NCBI GenBank assembly: GCA_017889705.1
Contig: JAGGAB010000007.1
Coordinates: 62,001 to 126,000 of the forward strand
Reading direction: 5' to 3'
DNA length: 64,000 nt
From: Bacillota bacterium
GTDB taxonomy: Bacteria > Bacillota > Negativicutes > Sporomusales > Sporomusaceae
The translations under genes and the position numbers were made by a program. Shown here piece after piece: positions 47,451 through 56,633 of the stretch (position 1 is its first letter; each line of letters opens with the position of its first letter). The notes beneath the pieces were generated by a model. The model worked only from the letters and a program-made list of their open reading frames with translations, searched no databases and was not told the origin of the DNA.

Positions 47451-48311
47451 ATGGAAATAACTGCAAAAACCAAAAAAGTTGGCCTGTTTGGTTGGCCGCT
47501 CGGACATTCTTTGTCACCGGTTATGCATAATGCGGCCTTTGCGGTAACCGGTCTTGATTATGTGTACTTACCATTGCCTGTAGCACCGGAATTTTTGGCG
47601 CAGGCGGTGGAGGGGATACGGGCCTTGGGGTTTAGAGGTGTCAATGTAACTATTCCGCATAAGATAGCTGTAATGGAGTATTTAGATGAAATTGACAGTA
47701 GTGCCAAGCTGGTTGGCGCAGTTAATACCATAGTGGTGGACGATGGGCGGCTAATTGGCTATAATACTGATGCTAAGGGCTATATCCGCTCCCTTAAAGA
47801 AGCTGGTGTCAATGCTGCCGGCAAGTCGGCGGTTATCCTCGGGGCAGGCGGTGCAGCGCGGGCTGTAGTGGCTGGATTTATTGAGGCCGGGGCGGCTTCG
47901 GTTGTTGTTGCTGCTCGGGATAAAAGTAAAGCTGGCAATATGGCAAATTTATTCTCGGCAAGCGCGCCGGTGAGCGGGGTTTCCTGGGACAGTGAAGAGT
48001 TTGCCGCGGCACTGGCTAATGCCGGCATTGTGGTCAATGCAACGCCGCTAGGGATGTATCCGGAAACGAAAAAACAGCCGCCGGTAGAGTGGGATCTTTT
48101 GCAGTCTTCTACCGTTATTTCTGATTTAGTCTACAATCCGTTGATTACCAGCTTTTTGGCGGAAGGTACTCGACGGGGATATACTGTTGTCGGTGGAGAA
48201 GGAATGCTTATTGAGCAGGGGGCACTGGCATTTGAATTGTGGACAGGCAGTAAAGCGCCGACAAAAATTATGCGACAGGCGTTATTGTCAGGACTTAATA
48301 ACAAAAATTAA
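47451..48311 (+). CDS. aroE: Shikimate dehydrogenase
   Basis: A 286-aa enzyme reducing 3-dehydroshikimate to shikimate with NADPH. GWPLGHSLSPVMHNAAF and NVTIPHK (with the catalytic Lys) bind the substrate, GAVNTIVVDDG and GYNTDAKG follow, and GAGGAARAV is the nucleotide fold; NATPLGMYP is also conserved. Full length. First of the aro genes mixed with the pilus genes here. AAGGAGTACTGCTG precedes the ATG. Confidence 0.93.
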   Translation: MEITAKTKKVGLFGWPLGHSLSPVMHNAAFAVTGLDYVYLPLPVAPEFLAQAVEGIRALGFRGVNVTIPHKIAVMEYLDEIDSSAKLVGAVNTIVVDDGRLIGYNTDAKGYIRSLKEAGVNAAGKSAVILGAGGAARAVVAGFIEAGAASVVVAARDKSKAGNMANLFSASAPVSGVSWDSEEFAAALANAGIVVNATPLGMYPETKKQPPVEWDLLQSSTVISDLVYNPLITSFLAEGTRRGYTVVGGEGMLIEQGALAFELWTGSKAPTKIMRQALLSGLNNKN

Positions 48312-48439
48312 CAAATTTCTTATATAAAACCAATATTTTAGCAGGAATTCTATATATTGGAAGAGAATATAGCGGTAAGTCTTGAACTACATGGGATTAT
48401 TTGTAAGATTGATAGCCCAAAGGTCAAGCGGGTAAGGCT

Positions 48440-48500
48440 TGCAACCGAAGCATATGCAAAATAGACTATGTTTGCTGTGACGGTTGCTTTTTATTATATA
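48440..48500 (+). terminator. Leader hairpin upstream of pilB
   Basis: GCAACCG (48449) pairs with CGGTTGC (48480) around an inner stem, followed by TTTTTATTATA. It is a terminator just 20 bp before pilB. The 48360-48448 leader has no class I can name; an attenuator is possible. Confidence 0.55.
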
Positions 48501-48517
48501 AACATCGGAGAAAAGCG

Positions 48518-50218
48518 ATGCTACAGTATCGTAAAGCATTATGCGATCTGCTTAGGGAGTCTGGACTGCTAAACCAGTCACAACTCGACAAGGCATTAGC
48601 CTTTCAGCAGGCCAAGGGTGGACAGATTGGCGAGATACTGATTAACCTTGGTTATATTACAGAAGAAGATATTATCCGGGTGCTTGAAAGGCAGTCCGGT
48701 GTTTCGTATGTAGACTTGTCTAATATACATATAGATAAGAAAATTGCTGCTATTCTTCCGGTAACGTTGGTAGAAAAACATAAAATTGTTCCAATAAAAA
48801 AAGAAGAAGGCAAAATAACGATTGCTATGCTTGATCCTACCAATTTTTTTGCTATTGATGATGTTCGTTTGCTGACTGGGTGTGCGGTAGAGGCAGTGAT
48901 AGCCAGTGAACTCGATCTCATGCGCGCCATAAACAAACTATATGGCTTAGATGAGCTGGTTGAGAAGGCTGTAAATAAACTCAGACCAGAAGATACTACT
49001 GTTTTAGTTTCGCAAATTCAAATGGCCGATGATGCTCCGATTATCAGTATTGTCAATTCCCTTTTTACGCAGGCCGTGAGGGAAGGCGCCAGTGATATTC
49101 ATTTGGAACCGCAGGCAAAGGTATTAAGAGTTCGTTTTCGAATTGACGGTATACTTAGGGAAGTTGTTGCTTTTACACGCGATATTCATGCTGCTATTGT
49201 GTCACGGATTAAAGTCATGGGCAACATGGATATTGCGGAAAAACGCCTGCCGCAAGATGGACGGATTAATATAATAGAGCAAGGTCGTGAAATTGATATT
49301 AGGGTTTCTACCTTACCGACAATTTTGGGTGAAAAAGCTGTTTTGCGAATACTTGATAAAGCGGCGGTTATTCTAGATATTAATAAATTGGGGTTTTCTG
49401 CCGGCAACTTAGAACGGTACCGGCGGCTGTATTCACAGTCTTATGGCATGATTTTGGTAACAGGACCAACCGGTTCTGGCAAATCAACAACATTATATTC
49501 AACCTTATCTGAGATTAATACCATTGGCAGGAATACAATTACTATTGAAGATCCTGTCGAATACCGCTTAGAAGGTGCAAATCAGGTGCAAGTCAACCCT
49601 AAAGCAGGACTTACCTTTGCCTCTGGTCTGCGCTCAATTTTGCGCCAGGACCCCAATATTGTCATGGTAGGCGAAATTCGTGACGGTGAAACGGCAGATA
49701 TTGCCATTAGAGCGGCTCTCACCGGCCATTTGGTGTTAAGTACTCTTCACACTAATGATGCCGCAGGGGCATTAACTAGGCTGATTGATATGGGAATTGA
49801 ACATTTCTTGGTGTCTTCGGCTGTATTAGGTGTGATTGCGCAACGCCTTGTGCGGGCTATATGCCCTAGGTGCAAACGGCGGTATATTCCTGAGGCTGAC
49901 TCGTTAGAACGGCTATATATTGGTATTGCGCGAGATCTGCCAATTGAATTATATAAAGGCGTGGGATGTGCTCAGTGCGGTTTTACGGGATACCGGGGTA
50001 GAATGGGGATACATGAAGTTATGCCAATAAGTCCGTGTATTCGTGAAATGATTAGCCGGCAGGCAACCACTGACGAAATTACCCTGCGTGCCAGTAAAGA
50101 AGGCATGGTGTCAATGAAAGAAGACGGTATTCAAAAGGCGCTGGCAGGAATGACCACAATTGAAGAAGTAATGCGGGTGGCATATATTTGTGGCAGTAGT
50201 TTAGCTGGTGAGGGATAG
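48518..50218 (+). CDS. pilB: Type IV pilus extension ATPase
   Basis: A 566-aa hexameric motor. The N-terminal MshEN-like domain (CDLLRESGLLNQSQLDKALAFQQAKGGQIGEILINLGYITEEDI) is of the type that can bind cyclic di-GMP. The ATPase core has GPTGSGKSTTLYS, the Asp and His boxes, Walker B MVGEIRDGETADIAIRAALTGHLVLSTLHTNDA, and the zinc site CPRCKRRY...CAQCG. Drives pilus assembly at the inner membrane. First gene of the pilus operon. Confidence 0.93.
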   Translation: MLQYRKALCDLLRESGLLNQSQLDKALAFQQAKGGQIGEILINLGYITEEDIIRVLERQSGVSYVDLSNIHIDKKIAAILPVTLVEKHKIVPIKKEEGKITIAMLDPTNFFAIDDVRLLTGCAVEAVIASELDLMRAINKLYGLDELVEKAVNKLRPEDTTVLVSQIQMADDAPIISIVNSLFTQAVREGASDIHLEPQAKVLRVRFRIDGILREVVAFTRDIHAAIVSRIKVMGNMDIAEKRLPQDGRINIIEQGREIDIRVSTLPTILGEKAVLRILDKAAVILDINKLGFSAGNLERYRRLYSQSYGMILVTGPTGSGKSTTLYSTLSEINTIGRNTITIEDPVEYRLEGANQVQVNPKAGLTFASGLRSILRQDPNIVMVGEIRDGETADIAIRAALTGHLVLSTLHTNDAAGALTRLIDMGIEHFLVSSAVLGVIAQRLVRAICPRCKRRYIPEADSLERLYIGIARDLPIELYKGVGCAQCGFTGYRGRMGIHEVMPISPCIREMISRQATTDEITLRASKEGMVSMKEDGIQKALAGMTTIEEVMRVAYICGSSLAGEG

Positions 50219-50223
50219 CTGTT

Positions 50224-51273
50224 ATGATTGAAATTTTGCATAAAGCGTTGGCACAACAGGCATCAGACATACATATTACTGCCGGGTTGGCACCGGTTTT
50301 CCGGATTAACGGAAGGTTAGTTCACACTACAGACGCATCGCTTACAAACCAGGATACTTCGGATATGTTTCAGGCGATAGCATCTGCCGAGCAGCAATTA
50401 TATTTTCAAAATAACTATGAAATTGACTTTGCGTTTGCTATCGACGGCTGTAGTCGCTTTCGCGTTAATGCCTACCATCAGAGAGGCTCTGTTGCTATGG
50501 CTATTAGGGTAATAAAAAAACAGATTGCTTCTTTGCAGGAATTGGGTATGCCTGAGATTGTAAAAACGTTAGCACGTATGCCGCGCGGCTTGATCTTAGT
50601 CACTGGGCCGACCGGCAGCGGCAAATCGACTACATTGGCTGCCATGATTGATTTAATTAACAGAGAGAGGGCCGCGCATGTGCTGACGTTGGAAGAGCCT
50701 ATTGAGTATTTGCATGATCATGGTACCTGTGTGATTAATCAACGAGAGATCTCCACTGACAGCAAGTCGTTTATCTGTGGCCTAAAAGCGGCACTGCGTG
50801 AAGATCCTGATATTATCTTAGTTGGTGAAATGCGTGATGCGGAGACTGTTGGCACTGTGATCACGGCTGCAGAAACAGGCCACTTGGTATTGGCTACTTT
50901 ACATACATATGATTGCGCACAAAGCATTGACAGGATTATTGATGTATTCCCAACTTACCAGCAAGCGCAAATACGCAGTCAGCTTTCCATGACTCTTCAG
51001 GGCATTATTGCTCAGCAGCTGTTGCCGAGGCAGGATGGCAGTGGACGGATTGTAGCGGTAGAAACCCTTATTGCTACGCCGGCAGTGCGTAATCTGATTC
51101 GCGAAGGAAAGACGCATCAAATTGCATCCTGTATGCAGACTGGTGCCAGATATGGAATGCAGACTATGGATTTTTCATTGAGAGATCTCTATCAACAAGG
51201 TCTTGTATCTTATGAGGATGCACTAAGTTATTCGATGGACAAAGAAAATTTTATTCGTTTGGTAAACCGTTAA
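50224..51273 (+). CDS. pilT: Type IV pilus retraction ATPase
   Basis: A 349-aa motor, 5 bp after pilB. ASDIHITAGLAPVFRINGRL opens it, GPTGSGKSTTLAAM is Walker A, LVGEMRDAETVGTVITAAETGHLVLATLHTYDC holds Walker B and the His box, and ALREDPDIIL is typical. It depolymerises the pilus for twitching or DNA uptake. Confidence 0.92.
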   Translation: MIEILHKALAQQASDIHITAGLAPVFRINGRLVHTTDASLTNQDTSDMFQAIASAEQQLYFQNNYEIDFAFAIDGCSRFRVNAYHQRGSVAMAIRVIKKQIASLQELGMPEIVKTLARMPRGLILVTGPTGSGKSTTLAAMIDLINRERAAHVLTLEEPIEYLHDHGTCVINQREISTDSKSFICGLKAALREDPDIILVGEMRDAETVGTVITAAETGHLVLATLHTYDCAQSIDRIIDVFPTYQQAQIRSQLSMTLQGIIAQQLLPRQDGSGRIVAVETLIATPAVRNLIREGKTHQIASCMQTGARYGMQTMDFSLRDLYQQGLVSYEDALSYSMDKENFIRLVNR

Positions 51274-51288
51274 TTCGGGAGCAGAAAA

Positions 51289-52515
51289 ATGGCTAAGACG
51301 TATTTTTACAAAGCTAAAAACCAAGAAGGCCGGCTGCTTACCGGCACGCTGTTAGCAGACACGGAGAAAGCAGTAGCTCGTCATATTCAGGGGCAAGGGT
51401 GTTTTGTTTTACAAATAAAAGAGCAAGGCAGTGCTAGTGAGCTGATTGGCGAGTTTCTGGGGAAGTGGCATATGGTAAAAGGTAAAGATATTGCCGTAGT
51501 TTGCCGACAGCTATCAACGATGATGGATGCCGGTGTACCGCTGGTCACTTGTCTAAGTATCATAATTGATCAAACCAATAATGCCCGGATAAAAACGGCT
51601 CTGCAAAATGTATATAAAAAGGTCAAAGAGGGCGAGGCCTTTTCGCTGGCGCTGGCAGAACACCCCGGCGTATTCCCGGTGATGATGGTTAAGATGGTGG
51701 AAGCCGGTGAAATCGGTGGAGTTTTGGATGAAGTTCTTGGGCGTTTGGCCACGCATTTTGAGAAAGAACAGAAGCTTAATGAAAAAATAAAGTCAGCGAT
51801 GCTTTATCCGGCTGTTGTTATGGTTATGGCAGTACTATCAATTATCGTTATAGTTACATTTGTGTTGCCGGTTTTTATGACTATGTTTGAAAATATGAAG
51901 GTTGAATTACCTTGGCCGACAAGGCTGCTTGCAGCAGTCAGTAATTTGGTTGAGGCCCAATGGCCGCTCCTCCTGCTGCTTGGTATAATAACAGGGGGTG
52001 GCGGTAAGCTGGCACTTAACCATACTGTGATTCGTAAGGTCTGGGAACAGGTGGTTTTGTTCATTCCTGTTGTTGGGCAACTGGTACATAAAGTTGCTGT
52101 TGCCCGTTTCTGCCGAATATTAAGCACATTGCTGCGTGGTGGTGTGCCAATCATCCTAGCTCTTGATGTGGTTAAAAAAGTTGTTGATAATCTGAATATG
52201 ATGGAATGCATAACAAATTCACAGCAAAAATTACAAGAAGGAGTGTCGCTAACTGCCGCGCTTGCTGCCAGTCAGGTGTTCAGGCCAATGGTTATTCAGA
52301 TGGTGGCAGTTGGGGAAGAAAGCGGCACAGTGGATAAGATGCTGGGGAAAATAGCGGATTATTATGAGAGTGAAATTGATGAAACTGTCACCCGCTTAGG
52401 TGGTATTATCGAACCTGTAGTTGTCGGGATACTGGGAATAGTGATTGGTTTTATAGTTAGTGCGGTAGTTCTGCCGCTTTTTGATATTATGGCAAATGTT
52501 GGTGCTGCGATGTAA
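51289..52515 (+). CDS. pilC: Pilus inner-membrane platform protein
   Basis: A 408-aa protein with two repeated T2SSF domains (about 75-200 and 275-400) and three membrane helices (about 170-195, 220-240, 375-400). KAKNQEGRLLTGTL at the start and GEIGGVLDEVLGRLA / GEESGTVDKMLGKIADYYE in the repeats are typical. It links the ATPases to the pilins. Confidence 0.92.
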   Translation: MAKTYFYKAKNQEGRLLTGTLLADTEKAVARHIQGQGCFVLQIKEQGSASELIGEFLGKWHMVKGKDIAVVCRQLSTMMDAGVPLVTCLSIIIDQTNNARIKTALQNVYKKVKEGEAFSLALAEHPGVFPVMMVKMVEAGEIGGVLDEVLGRLATHFEKEQKLNEKIKSAMLYPAVVMVMAVLSIIVIVTFVLPVFMTMFENMKVELPWPTRLLAAVSNLVEAQWPLLLLLGIITGGGGKLALNHTVIRKVWEQVVLFIPVVGQLVHKVAVARFCRILSTLLRGGVPIILALDVVKKVVDNLNMMECITNSQQKLQEGVSLTAALAASQVFRPMVIQMVAVGEESGTVDKMLGKIADYYESEIDETVTRLGGIIEPVVVGILGIVIGFIVSAVVLPLFDIMANVGAAM

Positions 52516-52548
52516 CGTAATTTCTGATTAAGGAAGTGAACTTATGTT

Positions 52549-52941
52549 ATGAGTATTAACAAGCAATTGCAAAATAGTAAGGGATTTACTTTAATAGAAT
52601 TAATGGTTGTTATTGCTATTTTGGGTGTCCTTGCGGCCATTGCCATACCCAAGGTATCGGATTCAATTACACTCGCGAAAACCGCTAAGCTTCAGGCTGA
52701 TTTACATACAATTGCCATGGCAGTGGCAATGTATGAGGCTGATAACGGTAAATTACCAACCGGCGATCTTGAAGTTGCCTTGGTGCTATCATCTGGGAAA
52801 AAATATCTACAAACCATGCCAGTCCCTCCGGATTCTTCGGTTCCCGCCACTTATAAAGGCGGCTATGATGCAGCTACTGGTGTTGTGACAATTGCATTTC
52901 AAGGGAAAAGTTATAAATCAGATGGTTCGGTTGTAAAGTAA
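52549..52941 (+). CDS. pilA: Major pilin-like prepilin
   Basis: A 130-aa prepilin with leader MSINKQLQNSKG cut before FTLIELMVVIAILGVLAAIAIPKV, the conserved Glu at +5. The globular part is small, like GspG/ComGC major subunits (SDSITLAKTAKLQADLHTIAMAVAMYEADNGKLPTGD). As the first pilin gene after pilC it is the best candidate for the main fibre subunit. Confidence 0.88.
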   Translation: MSINKQLQNSKGFTLIELMVVIAILGVLAAIAIPKVSDSITLAKTAKLQADLHTIAMAVAMYEADNGKLPTGDLEVALVLSSGKKYLQTMPVPPDSSVPATYKGGYDAATGVVTIAFQGKSYKSDGSVVK

Positions 52942-53000
52942 TACGGTTGATAGCACGATAATATGAGAAATATCCAGTGGCGATATTCTGGAGGAAGCAG

Positions 53001-53750
53001 ATGCTGAGTGTACTGGTCTTTATATTGGGGCTGGCAGTGGGAAGTTTTTTAACAACATGTATCTACAGACTGCCCCTACAATTATCCATAGTCAAACCAA
53101 GATCCTATTGCCCGTTTTGTAGGAAACAGTTAGCGAGTAGGGATTTGGTACCGGTTATTAGCTTATTGCTGCTGCGCGGGCGTTGCCGTTTTTGCGGTGA
53201 AGTACTGCCAAGGCGGTATATTTATATTGAATTACTCACAGCCCTGATATATCTCTGGTGTTTTTTCGTATTTGGAAGCTCATTACTAAGTATCAAGGCA
53301 ATGCTTCTTGCAACTTTTCTTATCGGGATAACCGTCATCGATCTTGATTACCAGCTTATACTGGACAAGGTAGTAATATGGCTGGCAGGTATTGGTGTTT
53401 TCATAAATTTGGTTACGGCGTCACTGTCGCTTACCGACATAATACTGGCTGTAGTAACCGGCGGTGGAGTGTTTCTCTTAATAGCTGTTATTACTAAAGG
53501 CGGTATGGGGGGCGGCGATATTAAATTTGTTGCTGCACTAGGCATATGGTTAGGTCTAAAACTGACATTGCTTACCGTGTTATTGTCTTTTTTTATTGGC
53601 GGTTTAGGCAGTGCGCTGCTGCTGCTTACTCGTGTAAAGAAACGGAAAGATTTTATCCCGTTTGGGCCGTTTATTGCCGTTGGTGCATTTTTAAGTATGC
53701 TATATGGTGAACAACTTATTAGCTGGTATCTTGCCGCTATATTAAAATAA
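53001..53750 (+). CDS. pilD: Prepilin peptidase
   Basis: Start ATG 53001 behind GGAGGAAGCAG (249 aa). FILGLAVGSFLTTCIYRLP, the zinc cluster CPFCRKQL...CRFCGE, VIDLDYQLI (first catalytic Asp) and GGGDIKFVAALGIWLG (second) identify the integral membrane aspartyl protease that trims and methylates the prepilins in this operon. Confidence 0.92.
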   Translation: MLSVLVFILGLAVGSFLTTCIYRLPLQLSIVKPRSYCPFCRKQLASRDLVPVISLLLLRGRCRFCGEVLPRRYIYIELLTALIYLWCFFVFGSSLLSIKAMLLATFLIGITVIDLDYQLILDKVVIWLAGIGVFINLVTASLSLTDIILAVVTGGGVFLLIAVITKGGMGGGDIKFVAALGIWLGLKLTLLTVLLSFFIGGLGSALLLLTRVKKRKDFIPFGPFIAVGAFLSMLYGEQLISWYLAAILK

Positions 53751-53802
53751 TTGCCTGGCATTACGTCCGTAGTCGTTAGAGCATTAAGGGTGGGGGTGTC
53801 AT

Positions 53803-54267
53803 ATGCAGAGGGGCTTTTCCTTAATAGAAATTATTATAGTAACAGCCGTGCTTGGTATTTTGGCTGTTGGTGCTGTGCCTCGTATATTTGCGACCATGGC
53901 TACCCAAGAACTACAAACATTTACTGCTAATTTAGCAGCCGATATTCGGTGTATGCAGCAAATGGCGCTTAATGCTAACGGGAAAAATGCTCCTCTGTAC
54001 ACGCTGCGGTTTGCCCGTGGTGAAAACTCATATTATATTATTCATGATGGCTATAAAGCAATAAAAACAGTATATTTACCTAAACATGTCAAAATGACAG
54101 GTGACCCGGATTATATTCTGTTTTCTAATAAAGGAGCTCCGCGAAAAGGTCAGAGAATAGAATTTTATACTAGCAATGCTCAACTATTTTCTTATGTCTA
54201 TATTGCGGGGGCGACAGGGCGGGTAAGGGTATCTGCCAATGGTAATATCGCCGAAAAAGACTACTGA
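53803..54267 (+). CDS. Minor prepilin, GspH-like
   Basis: A 154-aa protein with a short leader MQRG and FSLIEIIIVTAVLGILAVGAVPRIF, Glu +5 present. The body (ELQTFTANLAADIRCMQQMALNANG) is GspH/FimT-like. Probably part of the pilus tip. GGGTGGGGGTG precedes it. Confidence 0.82.
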   Translation: MQRGFSLIEIIIVTAVLGILAVGAVPRIFATMATQELQTFTANLAADIRCMQQMALNANGKNAPLYTLRFARGENSYYIIHDGYKAIKTVYLPKHVKMTGDPDYILFSNKGAPRKGQRIEFYTSNAQLFSYVYIAGATGRVRVSANGNIAEKDY

Positions 54268-54286
54268 TACAGAAAGGGTTGAGAAT

Positions 54287-54700
54287 ATGGCTGGTTACTG
54301 GAACCGGCAGCAAGGGTATTTGTATATGGATGCGGTAAGTGCCATATTTATTTTATCTATTGCCTTGCTGGCGATAAGCGGAATGTTTGTTTATGCCACT
54401 AAGCTGAGTTCTAGTGCTAATCATTACACGGCAGCTACTAATATGGCCCGCCAGCAAATGGAATTATTGAAGCGTTGGACCGCGAGTGATTGGAGTGATC
54501 CTAGTCTGCCAGCCTCAATTCCCTGGCAGGGCGATCCAGATAAATTAACGGTGAACAAGATGACATTTGAAGTTGAAACCATCATAAATCAGCCTAGTAA
54601 CATAGACCCAAGCTTGCTTCAAATCACAGTAATCGTTTCCTGGAAGGAGCCAAACGGTACTAAAAATGTTCAGCTTACTACGTATTTTTCCAAAGTATAA
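54287..54700 (+). CDS. Minor prepilin, PilV-like, with Asp at +5
   Basis: ATG 54287 behind AGAAAGGGTTG (137 aa). Leader MAGYWNRQQG, then YLYMDAVSAIFILSIALLAISGMFVYA: the hydrophobic helix is right but the usual Glu +5 is Asp and Phe +1 is Tyr. The rest (NMARQQMELLKRW, WKEPNGTKNVQLTTYF) is as in PilV/GspI minor pilins, where substitutions at +5 occur in GspK-like tips. Confidence 0.75.
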   Translation: MAGYWNRQQGYLYMDAVSAIFILSIALLAISGMFVYATKLSSSANHYTAATNMARQQMELLKRWTASDWSDPSLPASIPWQGDPDKLTVNKMTFEVETIINQPSNIDPSLLQITVIVSWKEPNGTKNVQLTTYFSKV

Positions 54701-54738
54701 GAGCCCGACGGTAAACGCCAGGGATATGCGGAGGAGCT

Positions 54739-55275
54739 ATGAAGGTTGTTAAGAAGATCCTTGTAGATAAAAAGGGAATGACATTCATTGAATTGGTAAT
54801 GGGAATGGTAATAACAACGTTACTCATGGCGGCTATAATAAGTAATCTGTCAACTTCAATTATTACGTGGCAGGCAGGAAAAAACCGAAGCGAACTTGAA
54901 TCAACAGCAAGACTTGCTATTGATTCAATAGTTCGTGAGATACGCTATGCAAGCAATCTGCAATTAAATTCTAAATCCTCGATAACCATTACTAAGAAAA
55001 ATTCTGCAACAAACAAAATCCAGGAAATAATCACATTTAGGTATGGCAGCAGCGAAGCGAAAGCAATTTATAAAATTACAGATAAAACACCATCAGGGGG
55101 CGGAATTGGCACAAATCCGTTAACACCTGCGGTAATCCGGAATTTGGAGTTTACATACGATCCGGCAGTTGACCGCAATGAGGTGGCAATATTGATACAA
55201 GCAACTGACTATAAAGGCGAAGTTCTGGAATATCGCTCTACAATAAGATGTTTAAATGTTTTAGACAATGAATAG
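54739..55275 (+). CDS. Minor prepilin, PilW/GspJ-like
   Basis: A 178-aa protein. Leader ends KKG before MTFIELVMGMVITTLLMAAIISNLS; the Glu is kept, the +1 residue is Met. LESTARLAIDSIVREIRYASNLQL is the usual PilW/GspJ helix. AGGAGCT ribosome site. Confidence 0.8.
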   Translation: MKVVKKILVDKKGMTFIELVMGMVITTLLMAAIISNLSTSIITWQAGKNRSELESTARLAIDSIVREIRYASNLQLNSKSSITITKKNSATNKIQEIITFRYGSSEAKAIYKITDKTPSGGGIGTNPLTPAVIRNLEFTYDPAVDRNEVAILIQATDYKGEVLEYRSTIRCLNVLDNE

Positions 55276-55298
55276 AGTGAATAGGTGGTAGTGGTCAT

Positions 55299-56339
55299 AT
55301 GCTTGCAAATCGGCAGGGTGCGGCTTCGATAGCAGCAATATTTGTAATGCTTATATTGATGGTCATCGGCAGCGGCTTTGTTTTTCTTAGCTTGACCGAT
55401 ATTGCGATGACTAATAATTACCGAGACGGGGTCATGGCTCAATATCTGGCAGAGGCCGGAGTAAAGCGGGCAATCGGCGAACTTAGGAAGTCCACTCTCG
55501 GAGAATGGTCAGGCGAAATCAAAGACTTTGCTGCTGGCACTTATGAAGTTAAGCCTGTTGAGAATCAAGGGGTAGACCGAATAATTACCTCGACAGGCAC
55601 TGTACATAAAGCTACAAGAATGGTAGTTGTAACAGCTACCACTGAATCACCTTATGAATATGTGGCTTATTCCGGCGGTAATATGAATTTGTCGGGACTA
55701 ACTATTGAAGGGAATATTGGCAGCAATAAAGATATTGCGGTTTCCGGCGGAACCATTACCGGCAGCATAGATGCAACTGGTAGTATTTACACAACCGGGA
55801 TTGATGCTCCTAGAAAAAACGCTGGGGCGTTGCCAATGAAATTACCTTCATTTACATCAACAACTAGAAGCAAATACAAAAATGCGGGCAAAATAGCAAC
55901 TATTTTGGAAGATAATTCACAAGGTTATAGTTTTTGGAAGGATTTTACCGGTCTTGATAGTGAAGTATATTATGTTGAAACAAAGTATCCGTTATTGCTA
56001 ATGTTTGAAAATTTCAGGGGGCCAGGTACTATTTACTGTACCAATGATGTTATTCTCGCAGGTGCTAGGGTTTCTAATAATGCAATAATAATTTCAGAGA
56101 AAAACATTACCGTTACTGCAGGACATATAGAAAAAGTCTTGTTTATAGCCAGAGGCGATGTTAATGTTTCAGTAGCTGAATATTGTGGCAGTATTGTAGC
56201 TGGTGGGGATTTATCGGTAATTTCGGCTACAAACCGGGATGATAAATTAGCAATGCTAGACAAGCTGACTAATCCATTGTTGCCATCTGTTTGGGTTGCA
56301 GATAAATTTCGAATAAAAACATGGAATTCATATGAATAA
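55299..56339 (+). CDS. PilX-like pilus-associated protein (346 aa)
   Basis: An N-terminal membrane helix without a standard prepilin site (QGAASIAAIFVMLILMVIGSGFVFLSL), then AQYLAEAGVKRAIGEL as in PilX proteins. Residues about 125-300 form a beta-helix-like run of short repeats (GGNMNLSGLTIEGNIGSNKDIAVSGGTITGSIDATGSIYTTG, and AIIISEKNITVTAGHIEKVLFIARGDVNVSV). Probably sits at the pilus tip or in the envelope. Confidence 0.72.
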   Translation: MLANRQGAASIAAIFVMLILMVIGSGFVFLSLTDIAMTNNYRDGVMAQYLAEAGVKRAIGELRKSTLGEWSGEIKDFAAGTYEVKPVENQGVDRIITSTGTVHKATRMVVVTATTESPYEYVAYSGGNMNLSGLTIEGNIGSNKDIAVSGGTITGSIDATGSIYTTGIDAPRKNAGALPMKLPSFTSTTRSKYKNAGKIATILEDNSQGYSFWKDFTGLDSEVYYVETKYPLLLMFENFRGPGTIYCTNDVILAGARVSNNAIIISEKNITVTAGHIEKVLFIARGDVNVSVAEYCGSIVAGGDLSVISATNRDDKLAMLDKLTNPLLPSVWVADKFRIKTWNSYE

Positions 56340-56354
56340 TTGGAGGGGAAGGTT

Positions 56355-56633
56355 ATGCAATTGAAAAACTATATGGAAGATTTGGTTTGGCAGCGTTTAG
56401 ATGAGGTTCTTATAAACGATCCGGAGACGTGTAATTGTGAGAAATGCCGTTATGATATTGTATCCTTGGCACTGAATTCTTTACCGCCACGCTATATTGT
56501 AACTCCTGCCGGGGAGGCCTACACCAAAACCAAGGCTTTGGAAAGCCAATTTAATATTGATATTATAACTGCTATTACGAAAGCATTTCAGGTCGTACAG
56601 AATAACCCGCGTCATGATTCAAAGCAAGCTTAA
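56355..56633 (+). CDS. ComFB-like late competence protein
   Basis: ATG 56355 behind GGAGGGGAAGG (92 aa). MQLKNYMEDLVWQRLDEVLINDPETCNCEKCRYDIVSLALNSLPPRYIVTPAGEAYTKTKALESQFNIDIITAITKAFQVV carries the ComFB pattern with its CxCxxC zinc site. ComFB-type domains have been reported as cyclic di-GMP receptors in some bacteria. Together with the MshEN domain of PilB this suggests second-messenger control of the pilus. It overlaps pilM by 20 nt. Confidence 0.8.
   Translation: MQLKNYMEDLVWQRLDEVLINDPETCNCEKCRYDIVSLALNSLPPRYIVTPAGEAYTKTKALESQFNIDIITAITKAFQVVQNNPRHDSKQA

Noticed and set aside
48360-48517. Cyclic di-GMP riboswitch before pilB
   Set aside because: The conserved GEMM-I and GEMM-II core stretches are absent; kept only as an unclassified leader.
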